Part shown: one piece after another, positions 10,863 through 19,019 of the stretch | Layout of the letters: each line of letters opens with the position of its first letter | How positions within the stretch are numbered: position 1 is the stretch's first letter | From: Lasiosphaeria ovina | Taxonomy: Eukaryota; Ascomycota; Sordariomycetes; Sordariales; Lasiosphaeriaceae | Length of the DNA: 64,000 nucleotides | Direction: 5' to 3' | Assembly (NCBI GenBank): GCA_033439765.1 | Contig: JAULSN010000011.1 | Location: forward strand, 620,001 to 684,000 | The notes under the pieces: generated by a model | What the model saw: the letters and a program-made list of their open reading frames with translations, nothing else | What the model was told of the DNA's origin: nothing | Database searches by the model: none | Program-made: the position numbers and the translations under genes

Positions 10863-10929
10863 GAAAACAAGATTGCTTTTCCAAGGGACTCTACCCTTAT
10901 CTTCTATATGCATGTCTCTTCTGTCTTGG

Positions 10930-11823
10930 TCACCGCCCTAATGGCCTCCAATCATCCAAGAACTTCCTCCTCTCACTCTCACTCACATTGAGCCCAACAC
11001 CCCTCATCAGCTTCCACTTCCACCTCGTCCGTCTCGGTATCGGAATCAACACCGCCGTCTCCTCATCCACAGCCACCCTCTCCCTCCCCAGCGTCGACAA
11101 TACCTTCCACCGCGTCTCCTCCACTTCACACGCCCTCCTCATCACCCACCCGCTCTCCCCCAGCACAACATCCGCCTGATCCTCCACATCCACAACCACC
11201 TCCTCCAACTTTGGAAACTCCTCCCTCAGCGCCTCATCAATCCTCCTAATCAAACCCCGCCGCTCCCGCCGCTCCCCCAAATCATACCTCCCCAGATGCG
11301 TCTCCAGCGCCATCCCCACCCTCACCCCCTTCACAAACTCAATCACCCTCAACTCCGGCACCCGCGGCGCCAGCCCAGGAAACAACAACCTTCCTTCAAG
11401 CTCCATCGGCGCTTCGCACCACCTATCGAACGCATCGGGATCCTCCAGCGGGAAGGGCACACACAAGTGTCTAATCACCTCCGCATTACGGGGCCCAATG
11501 CGGTCGAGGAAGGTCCGACAGAGCGAGTTGAGATTCCTCCGCGCCGGCCAGTCGCGCGGCGACGCGGAGGCGAAGAAGAAGGCGTTCTGGGAGTAGAACC
11601 ACGTGCGGGCTTCGAGGGAGAGGGCTTTGCAGGCGAGGAAGAGCGGGAGGAGCCGCGCGATGAGGGGGTCGATTGGTTCTGGAGGGGGAGGGGCGTCTGG
11701 AGGTGGGGGAGCGGCGCGGTAGACGCTGATGGTTTTGCGGGAGCCGAGGAGGTGGGTGTAGATTTGGTTGCGGAGTTCGCCGGGGAGGCGGAAGAGGGGG
11801 GAGTTTGGTTGAGGTGAGATCAT
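10930..11823 (-). CDS. 2EXR/F-box-like domain protein
   Basis: The ORF is single-exon and 297 residues long if the ATG at 11823 is used. A longer reading from 12042 adds 73 residues with no conserved look and is less likely. Near the N-terminus, SPLFRLPGELRNQIYTHLL is the hallmark of the fungal 2EXR/F-box-like family (F-R-L-P-x-E-L/I-R-N-x-I-Y). This family is followed by helical segments with few fixed residues, as here. These proteins are very numerous in Pezizomycotina; most are uncharacterised and a link to ubiquitin ligases is inferred only from F-box similarity. The C-terminal half is rich in Glu/Arg. Confidence 0.75.
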   Translation of the reverse strand: MISPQPNSPLFRLPGELRNQIYTHLLGSRKTISVYRAAPPPPDAPPPPEPIDPLIARLLPLFLACKALSLEARTWFYSQNAFFFASASPRDWPARRNLNSLCRTFLDRIGPRNAEVIRHLCVPFPLEDPDAFDRWCEAPMELEGRLLFPGLAPRVPELRVIEFVKGVRVGMALETHLGRYDLGERRERRGLIRRIDEALREEFPKLEEVVVDVEDQADVVLGESGWVMRRACEVEETRWKVLSTLGRERVAVDEETAVLIPIPRRTRWKWKLMRGVGLNVSESERRKFLDDWRPLGR

Positions 11824-13071
11824 TTTTTCTTGGGACAATTGGTGTCTTTGTGTGGTTGTTTCAACCTGGAGGTCAAGATGATGAATGGAGACGGGCGAGA
11901 TGCGGGGATTTTGGTGTTTGGTTAAAAACCTGGCGGGTGTGCCTCGGCTGGGGCTTCTGCCTAGAATGGAGGATTGCGCATTGCTTGCCCAAGGCCTCAA
12001 ACTGCAGGCAACCACTCCCACGGGAAGATCTGGGCTGGTCAAGTCTCTCCCTTCCCCACCGTGGGGAAATTACTTCCGAGCCCCCTTGGCACCGTTTGCA
12101 AGTTCGGTGTTTTCTGACAAGCATTATGCTCAATAATAAGATATCGAGGATGATCAAAAGCGCCGTGTTTGCCTCGTTCAATGTTTCGGTACTACGGCCA
12201 CACTATCGTGCAAAATCCCAAATTGAAGTAAAACCCAGCCGCTCCCTAATCGTCTTTTAGCGCAAGGTTTTGCCGGTTTGGCCCCTTGGGGATGTCGTAC
12301 AGCCCACAGGATGAAGCCTGAAAAATTATATGTTCCGCCAGCGACAAGAGCGATTGTGTCGGAAAGTGCCGGTGGGCTGCATTGGTGGCGTATTTACTAG
12401 CCACCTGCGGCCTAGGTTATTATGACCTGAACACCATGTAAAAGTAGGGTATGCAGGGCACGCCCACCTTCCTTTCTTCTTCCTAATACAACCACAATTG
12501 TGCCCTATTTTACATGCCGTTGTATGTGACAGAGTGTCGCAGTGAACTTGAGCCCCATATCTTGCCTATCAAAGATATCTAGCGCGAAAGTGACTTAGAT
12601 AAGAAGCGTCGCGTCGTCAGTTCAGTGCGAATAGAATGCAATTAAAGGTACATACAGCAATAAAACTCAATGGTGGGTAAAATACGGTGACCGCGGTTAA
12701 GGCTAGGATATAGTAATGCAATTTTGTCGATTTTGTAGCTTCACTGACGGACACAGCGTTGAACAGCTGGATAGGTATATGAGATTAAGTTAACTTTAGC
12801 ACAACGCTATCAGAATAATTTTGATACTCATACCGTTAGCGACAGAAGTAAGGTGAGCCTTACCCCATCCCGGAGATGCTTTACGTGCTCTTGCTCCCTC
12901 GCAATGTCATATTCCATCCTCTGAACGAGGGCGGATTGGTAGTTTCACGTTCCTTCGGGAGCTGTCGAAGCTGGTAGTCGATTGTCTCGGTACTGTTTTA
13001 GCGCCCCCTGTTGGTAGGGTAGAGCCTGGCGGCATCATTCGCAGATGGCAGTTCTAGTGTCAAATCCGGGT
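11824..13071. other. 1.2 kb intergenic region, no gene seen
   Basis: Becomes AT-rich after about 12,250. No coding pattern, repeat pair or RNA gene was recognised. Confidence 0.4.
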
Positions 13072-13996
13072 CTAAGCCGGCTCGCAAGATACGCAGATGG
13101 GCGTTGTTTGCTTTGTTCTTGTGGCCAAATTCTCGGAGCTGCTATTGTCCTCGTGCGTTGCATGTTGAGCATGATCAAGAACGAGGTTTGGCAACCATCT
13201 CTCGGGAGGAGTCGCTATGAGGGCCCAGTGGTGGTTTCCACCCATCGAAAGGGTAAATTGCACGCAAGAGTACGAGATGGACCCGATGCAGTTGGACATG
13301 TGATTGTCCGGCAAAGAGTTCTCGTCGTCGCTGTGGGTTGGGTCATCGAGTTCCAGCTCCAGCATCTGAACAAAGTCACCGCCATCCGACGTGCCACAGT
13401 CGGAGTCATCACTTTTGTCATCGGCCGTTGGTGGCGTGGCATCGCAGCGATCTTGCTCGGTACCTTGGAGCGGGTGCGCGGCCGTGATACCGTAGATGAC
13501 CTGCTCGTGACCGTGGGATGTCAGGACAAAAACCGAGCCGGCGTCACTCATTTTGACCTGTATTGGCGCCCCGCAGAGTGTGCTCCGGTGAGTATCGTCG
13601 CCGTAAACTACCATTAGGTTTGACGCAGCGGCCCTGGCGAGGCGATTGGGTATGATGCGCACGCCAAAGTCGGGCTCGACATCCTCGCGGACGTTCCGTT
13701 GGGCAAAGAACTTCTTGACCCTCGCAGCAACCGACTTTCCGCAGAAGATGACAATGCACAGCTGGGCGTCTGAGTCGCCTTCCCGCACGCATCTGAGCTT
13801 CATGGATACATCACCGGGGTTGGCCTTGTGCTTGGAGATGGCTTCCCAAAGAGGTTCCCACTTTCAAGTCAGAAAATCGGTCACTGAGGTGCGGCGGAAT
13901 CGGCTGGCCGGGAAGTAAAATCGGCGGCGCTTTGTGGAGAGTCGAGGAAAGAGGTAGAGTGGACGCAGCGTAGTATCCCGAATCGTGTCTGTTCAT
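13072..13996 (-). pseudogene. trypsin-like fungal orphan protein, frameshifted and probably truncated
   Basis: The 3' frame (13803-13072) contains AGSVFVLTSHG..YGITAAHPL. TAAH followed by P/L resembles the catalytic-His motif of trypsin-like peptidases as found in large fungal orphan proteins. A later HHWALI stands where such proteins usually have a DWALI-like motif with the catalytic Asp. The coding pattern continues upstream of the first ATG (KWEPLWEAISKHKANPGD), then the frame changes near 13862-13866. The other frame continues to MNRHDSGYY at 13996 through PIPPHLSDRFSDLK. One extra base explains the break, and no intron fits. No Ser-containing C-terminal part follows the acidic linker, so the protein ends early. 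Peptidase activity is unlikely. Confidence 0.5.
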
Positions 13997-14451
13997 AGTA
14001 GTGTTGCCGTCGCTAGGTGAAAAAGGTAAGTTAGGTACGATTTCAGGGTACCTAGGTATCGTACCTTTCCGTCCTTAGTTTTTCCAGCCAGCTAGTCGAC
14101 TGATTGAGGAGGCTTTTATGCCACTTCGCCTGCCGGGTGCCATTTGAGACTACTCTCGGAGCGCTCCATGGGCTCGCGAGAGATGGGGCCCGACTCATCA
14201 GTCCCGGAAGCCATGGCCGTCGTCACGCTGGGGTTACAAGGAGCTCATGATTTGGTAGGCATCCCAGCGTCAATGGCAGGGAAAAAATTGGTGGTGTCGA
14301 GGGACAGATTTTACCTCCGGTTTGGTTGGGCTTTTGCTGGGGAAAAGGAGAGGACCGGAGCAGGCTTGCAGATTTTTCCAACCCCAGAGCTGTTCACGGG
14401 TATGCTGAATGATAGGCTGAGAGCATGCGGGCAGTGCTGATTTTCAGGGAC
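13997..14451. other. intergenic region, no gene seen
   Basis: A 98-codon ORF at 14144-14440 has no recognisable feature. Confidence 0.4.
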
Positions 14452-14801
14452 CTTCTTCCTGTCCTCGGCCACATTCGGTGTTGGGCTTGGGAGGTGCCTC
14501 CTCTGCAGCCTACGAGGTAGACTGCTGAGCAGAGCCCTCACAGTCGAAGGGGTAGGCCTGTAGCAGAGTCCTACAGACCTGTGGCAGTCAGCCTGCTTCC
14601 CTCAGTGCCTTACACAAGGCACTGTTGTACTGGACTATAGGGCACAGTTCTCTACAGTCTACCCTGCAGAACCGGTTGACCTACCCTGTACTTGGCTCCC
14701 CGCCTTAGCTACCGCTTCCACTCCCCCAGCTACAGTACCGAGCCCACTGTAGCACCCTGCACAGGTGCTCTCTACAGGCCTGTCAGGCACGCAGTTCAAC
14801 A
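14452..14801 (-). repeat. copy of a dispersed inverted repeat (partner at 39390-40085), possible solo-LTR fragment
   Basis: Read on the minus strand, this stretch aligns with 39458 to about 39790 on the plus strand, starting at TGTTGAACTG (14801-14792). Shared blocks include GTAGACTGCTGAGCAGAG and TACAGTGG/TACTGTAGCTG. Substitutions and small indels are scattered. Weak similarity continues past the TGTTG end into 14802-14870, so an LTR identity is not certain. The left end is decayed. Confidence 0.6.
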
Positions 14802-15583
14802 ACTCCTTATACTTTAACCAACTTTTGTGGTTCGCTCCTCTAAGCTCACCCCCCCCCCAAACCCTCGCAATTCTGGACCGGGTCTAGCTCCGTGGGACAC
14901 TTATATCTCAGATCGTAATAGTATACTAGGTAGTAGAGGGCGGATTCAGCCGCTTCTTTATAACTAGGAAAAGATAAGTTATATAGTCGGTAGGTATAAC
15001 TACTATAACGTAGATCCTTAAAACGGAGAGTAAATACGCTAGCTATGAAATCAATTTTCGGGGCATGACACGTAATTTGCGAGGCGTCAATGGGCTTGCC
15101 CAGAGGGCCTGCCGACGACACCCAGGCGGGGGGGCCAATTGTGTTCCAGGGGCAGTACGCACCACGAAGCTGCAGATCCACAGTTTTGCCTATTCCGCGT
15201 GGTGCGTGATAACAACAAGGCTAGATTTCGCGCCTACGTCTACGCAGCGCAGCCGCCCCGTCCTCGCCATCAGTGCTTTCTCTGCACGGCATGGCACACA
15301 CGGGTTTCCTCGTGATCGTTCAAGCGCAGTTTTTTTTCCTAGCACGGCCTCAGCAGAGCCTGCGCGCCGGAGCAGTCGCCAATGGAGTCTGCGCTGTGCT
15401 GTCAGCCTTAAAGGGCCGCCCGTTGTCATGGCCGTTCAGGGGCTTCAGGGGGCGCGTCGCGTCAGGGGCGGGCTCGTGACCCATGTTGACACCCGCTAAA
15501 GGGGTAAGGGGAGGCCCAGGGACGCACGGGCTCTGAGACGGCATTCTTCGGTCCCGAAGCGCCGCGACACAGGCCTCCGCATC
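14802..15583. other. decayed repeat DNA, no gene
   Basis: 14,880-15,060 is TA-rich and looks RIP-mutated (runs such as TATACTAGGTAGTAGAGG); a minus-strand ORF across it shows no motif. 15,060-15,583 is GC-rich with no recognised gene. Confidence 0.4.
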
Positions 15584-15720
15584 GGGACATTGCAGTTGTG
15601 TACGGGACATTGCAGTTGTGTACGGGACATTGCAGTTGTGACTCAACATTGCAGTTGTGTACGGAACATTGCAGTTGTGACGGAACATTGCAGTTGTGAC
15701 TCAACAGTGCAGTTGTGCAC
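15584..15720. repeat. minisatellite, seven units around GCAGTTGTG
   Basis: Seven copies of a roughly 17-21 bp unit occur back to back. Each contains GCAGTTGTG preceded by (A)CATT or CAGT. Linkers alternate between GTACGGGA, GTACGGAA, GACTCAA and GACGGAA. The array ends 17 bp before a TATA box and 159 bp before the ATG at 15879, so it could act as a repeated upstream element. There are no conserved repeats with unique spacers, so it is not a CRISPR array. Confidence 0.85.
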
Positions 15721-15736
15721 GGATCAACCACACAGA

Positions 15737-15742
15737 TATAAA
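15737..15742 (+). promoter_or_regulatory. TATA box of the 15879 gene
   Basis: TATAAA in the context CAGATATAAAACAACG, 137-142 nt before the ATG at 15879 and directly after the minisatellite. Confidence 0.55.
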
Positions 15743-15878
15743 ACAACGCTCCCCGCCGCCTGGGCTCTGGAAGGCAAGGTTTCACAAGCCACCAACTCGA
15801 TCGAAGTCTCTTTCGCTCGTCTCCCGCAAGCTTTGCCTTCACCATTCCATTCTCGCGTTGCCATATCGCACCCTCACA

Positions 15879-16482
15879 ATGGACGCCCTCCCCGAGCCTG
15901 GTGTCATCGCCGACGCATTTGAGAGGCTACGTAATCAATCTAAAGTCATGTCCGACGCATATAATTCCATGGCCAACGCATTTGACACGCTGAGTGTTCA
16001 ATCCCTGCGCTTTGTCAACGTTATCGCTATTCATGACCAGCAGATCCACGCCTTGGGACAGCAAATGAACCAGCGTATTAACGCTTTGGAACAGCAAATG
16101 AACCAGCGCTTCGAGCAAATGAACCAGCTCTTCAATACTCTCGAAAACCGGTTCGATATTCTCGAACGCCGCCAAGACAATTTCAAGATTGCTGCTGTAA
16201 ACACACGCTTGTTTGCCGGCGCTATTCCCCATCGACCCGTCGATATCCGGGATGGAGGGCGATGTTCCTCATTTCCCCCCAACGCACCACCGGCTCTTTG
16301 CGATGGATAGTATGTTATTTATTCTTCAGTTATTTATTCTTCTGGAGTGGCGGTGCTAACTCTAATCAGACGCTACTGCGGATGCCATCATGCCCGCCCT
16401 CGGCATCCATCTCGCCCCACACACGCCCTTGGACATCAAACGCGAGAGCATTACGCGCAAGTGCTCTAAGGGGGGGCACTAG
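15879..16482 (+). CDS. small coiled-coil protein with heptad QQMNQR repeats, reading frame broken near its end
   Basis: ATG at 15879 opens MDALPEPGVIADAFERL. A coiled coil follows with repeated Q-Q-M-N-Q-R and F-E-Q-M-N-Q heptads (residues about 50-100), then RLFAGAIPHRP. In this frame the ORF ends at 16310 (143 residues). In the next frame, from about 16256, a plausible continuation reads VPHFPP..RLFAMD. It reaches a good donor (GTATGT at 16310), a 60-nt intron (16310-16369, CTAAC branch, CAG end) and a second exon 16370-16482 encoding ATADAIMPALGIHL and a basic end. That second part fits the family style, so one extra base between about 16243 and 16258 probably breaks the gene. The function is unknown; oligomerisation through the coiled coil is likely. 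Confidence 0.6.
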
Positions 16483-16549
16483 AAATAGGCTAGCGCTATC
16501 TGGCCTAAGACCTGTCCCTCGTCGCGTAAAGTTGATAATTTTGTAGTAT

Positions 16550-16594
16550 GGTGAGCCGGGGGTGAGCAATGGTGAGCCGAGGGTGAGCCGAGGG
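16550..16594 (+). repeat. short tandem repeat of GGTGAGCCG-type units
   Basis: Four imperfect 10-12 bp units (GGTGAGCCGGG, GGTGAGCAAT, GGTGAGCCGA, GGGTGAGCCGAG) follow one another downstream of the coiled-coil gene. Confidence 0.7.
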
Positions 16595-16751
16595 GGAAGC
16601 GAGCCTGATTTTAGCCTAATCATATTCAGATGAGGCTCTTTTCTTTTCAGCGACCGACTACCCAGGTCTTGTCCTGCAGCGCTGTCGTCTTGTCTAGTTA
16701 ACCCGCCAACATCAGACTTGGTTCCTCCCGACCCGACTTCCTCACTCCCTC

Positions 16752-17117
16752 TCAACTTGTATACCTAGACGCCTTGTTATGCCACACGCACAGCCCGTCC
16801 GACGTGACCTGTCGCTGCAGCGTGACTTTTCTGCCGCCGTCGTCAACATGGCAATCCAGATTAAACGTCTCGTTTGCGCAGCTGAGGCCCGCGCACTCCT
16901 CGTAGTGGACGTTCCAGACTTCGTAGACGTTGTCTGTTCCCTTGGTGCGCACCATGTTGTGCCACATGCAAGGCCCGGGCGACGTGGCCTGTCGCTGCAA
17001 TAGGGGCTTGCAGGGATTGGGATTGGCGCCGCAGTGTCGCGTGAACGACTCTTGTCCGCGCCCACAGTCCGGATCATTTTCGCATTCCTCGTAGGTGATG
17101 TACCATTGTTCGCACAT
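16752..17117 (-). CDS. 121-residue cysteine protein with two internal repeats (M-C-x6-Y-x2-C family), member B
   Basis: Start chosen at the ATG at 17117 (MCEQWYITYEEC), because Cys2, Tyr9 and Cys12 then coincide with the other two family members. The reading upstream to 17321 looks like leader. The product is an internal duplication. Half 1 has WYITYEEC, CGANPNPC, LLQRQATS and PCMWHN. Half 2 has WNVHYEEC, a second Cys pair, TLQRQVTS and LCVWHN. Each half has about five to seven cysteines and ends in a C-x-W-H-N motif. There is no signal peptide. A TATA box lies about 215 nt upstream. The conserved Cys and His suggest metal binding or disulfide pairing, but no known domain was recognised. Confidence 0.7.
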   Translation of the reverse strand: MCEQWYITYEECENDPDCGRGQESFTRHCGANPNPCKPLLQRQATSPGPCMWHNMVRTKGTDNVYEVWNVHYEECAGLSCANETFNLDCHVDDGGRKVTLQRQVTSDGLCVWHNKASRYTS

Positions 17118-17328
17118 TTTGCTTGCTGTTCGGACGTCGCTGGCGTGCGGGGTGGCTTTTGAAATGACAAAGAAGTGATTTCTGGTTTGTGGCGGAAAGT
17201 GGATTGTTGGGTGTGCGAGATGTTGCTTTGTTGTTGCTGGCAAGGCGACTTCTTGGGTACGGAGGTATTGTAGCTGTGCAGTAAATAGTATGGAGAGGGA
17301 GGAGCAATTTGGCTTTGACATGCCCTGG

Positions 17329-17335
17329 CTTTATA
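17329..17335 (-). promoter_or_regulatory. TATA box of the 17117 microprotein gene
   Basis: On the minus strand this reads TATAAAG and continues CCAGG. The 12-nt string TATAAAGCCAGG is identical to that upstream of the 18269 gene. It lies 212-218 nt before the ATG. Confidence 0.6.
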
Positions 17336-18095
17336 GAATCATTTGGGAGTCCCGGTCTGTTTGTCTTCCAGACTGGAGCTGCTCGCGTGAGCCAATGGTG
17401 CCACTTTCCGAAACATGAAACTGCCTGCTCAAGAGTTTGTTGTGCCAAACTGTTGACCTTAATCTCTCTTCCAGCACGGGTTCTGTGGAGAGTTGCGTTT
17501 CTAGTTGAGGTATCGTGATTTTTTGCGCGTAAGGGAATGAAGGGATGAAGGAACGGCGCATGTTGGACGAGTTTGTGGGATTCGTTGCACTGGAATCCAA
17601 GATTCGCATATAATCTGCCATCATAACAGCACCAAATACCGCCCATAACTGCTTTAATTTGGTAGCTTTCTATCTACGCTGATCAATCAATCAACAATCA
17701 ACAGCTGCCATCCCAACAAGAACAACTCCTCGTTCCAAATTGGCCCGTGTGGCCTAGGACCAAACCAGAACCAAACAAGTTGTGTAATGCTCATAATTTC
17801 GGATCTAGAAGCTCCCTTGTGGCCTACAAACCTTGACCGCACCCCTTCAGTTATTTCAGCAAGTCCGACAGAGCTTCGTCATGCAGCCGCCGCCCCACAA
17901 TGGGCCATCATCGCGCCTTGCCTTCTCCATTCGTTGCGGGTGTTGGGAAAGCAGAGAACTGTGTCGCTGCTAAATTATGGCGTTGGGGTCCAAAAAGCGT
18001 CTTTCCCGGCCTCGTCTGGATTCATGCTATTTGGAAGCAAGGTCGTCAGCGGGCATAAGTCGAAACCCTCTGTATCATCTAAGCTTACCTAGACC
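17336..18095. other. intergenic region, no gene seen
   Basis: Upstream region of the 17117 gene and downstream flank of the 18269 gene. A plus-strand ORF at 17787-18092 shows no motif or promoter. Confidence 0.4.
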
Positions 18096-18269
18096 TTAGG
18101 CAGGCTGGTGGACCTGGCACCAGCCGGGATCCTCCCTCTTTCCGACGTATTTCGCCTTGTTATGGCCTTTAACTCCAGCCTTGGCGCAATCGCTCTGGTG
18201 TTCTGCGAATGTGCAGAACCAATTCATAGCCAGGCAGTTCTTGTACTGCACTTTGATGTAGTTGCACAT
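18096..18269 (-). CDS. 57-residue cysteine microprotein (M-C-x6-Y-x2-C family), member C
   Basis: ATG at 18269, TAA at 18098-18096, 57 residues. It begins MCNYIKVQYKNC with cysteines at 2, 12, 19, 28 and 51, and has a basic middle (AKYVGKRED). There is no signal peptide. Evidence that it is real: Cys2, Tyr9 and Cys12 match the two other family members; a TATAAAGCCAGG promoter string is shared with member B; and a 26-nt leader element is shared with member A. It is divergent from A in sequence but close in length. The function is unknown. Confidence 0.65.
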   Translation of the reverse strand: MCNYIKVQYKNCLAMNWFCTFAEHQSDCAKAGVKGHNKAKYVGKREDPGWCQVHQPA

Positions 18270-18434
18270 TCTTCCTGGCTGGCTCGCAGACTGGATGCGA
18301 TGGCTATCGAAAAGATGTAGATTGCTTTTGCTTTTGGAGAAAGAGGCGTCCTTGAACTTTGAATATCCGGTGGCTGGTCAAGTACTCAAGCTTGTCCCTG
18401 GCATAGGCTTGAGAGAAGGTGCAGGTTGTCTGGA

Positions 18435-18460
18435 TGAGGTGTTCTTTTGCAAGCCGGCTT
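18435..18460 (-). promoter_or_regulatory. conserved leader element (copy C)
   Basis: Minus-strand partner of 2076-2101, 24 of 26 positions identical, lying 166-191 nt before the ATG at 18269. Confidence 0.5.
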
Positions 18461-18520
18461 GTCAAGGGTGCGAGTGCTGTGGCCGTGGATTGACAACTTC
18501 AAAAGGGAGACAGGTCCTGG

Positions 18521-18528
18521 CTTTATAT
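18521..18528 (-). promoter_or_regulatory. TATA box of the 18269 microprotein gene
   Basis: On the minus strand this reads ATATAAAG followed by CCAGG, about 255 nt before the ATG at 18269. Confidence 0.6.
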
Positions 18529-19019
18529 GCCTAACTACTCCGCAAATTCCTCATTCCGGCTCGGAAACGAGTTTGTCATCTGAAACGAACCCATGTAACA
18601 GACGTCCTGACTTTTGTTTGCCCTCGAGTCTAGTGTCTGGTGTTATGGTGGCAAATATCGTGTGACTTTTGTTTGCTCTCCAAGATGAAATCTGCTGTCA
18701 TGGTGGCGAATATGGCTTCTGAATTCTTGCCTAATAGCGGCAACGAAGCGGCCAAAAGAGGCCCTGACTATTGAAGACGCCACTGGAGTGTTGTCTATGT
18801 CACAACGAGCCTGCTGGGCAGCGTGAGGCAGATTCGTGGTTGCGCTGTGGTTGTTGCTGCGTTGAGGGCTGTGTTTAGCGACGGGCCTGCCAGTGCCGGA
18901 AGTATCCACCGTGCGCGAGGATCTCAGCACGGAGGTCTCAGCACGGGGGCCTCAGCAAGGGGGGGGTAGCGGTGTTATAACGGTGGGCGGCAAGGGTGGT
19001 GAGGCGCTTTGTGTTGATG
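18529..19019. other. intergenic region, no gene seen
   Basis: Contains a short internal echo: GTGACTTTTGTTTGC-like and GGTGGCAAATAT/GGTGGCGAATAT blocks repeat at 18610-18715. No coding feature was recognised. Confidence 0.4.

Noticed and set aside
11296..11817. 173-codon plus-strand ORF
   Set aside because: Antisense to the 2EXR/F-box-like gene, with codon composition explained by the opposite strand.
10930..12042. 370-residue version of the 2EXR protein
   Set aside because: The extra 73 N-terminal residues look like leader; the motif starts ten residues after the internal Met at 11823.
15584..15720. Array that superficially looks like short regularly spaced repeats (CRISPR-like)
   Set aside because: Units are contiguous with short variable linkers and no unique spacers; it is a minisatellite in a fungal genome.
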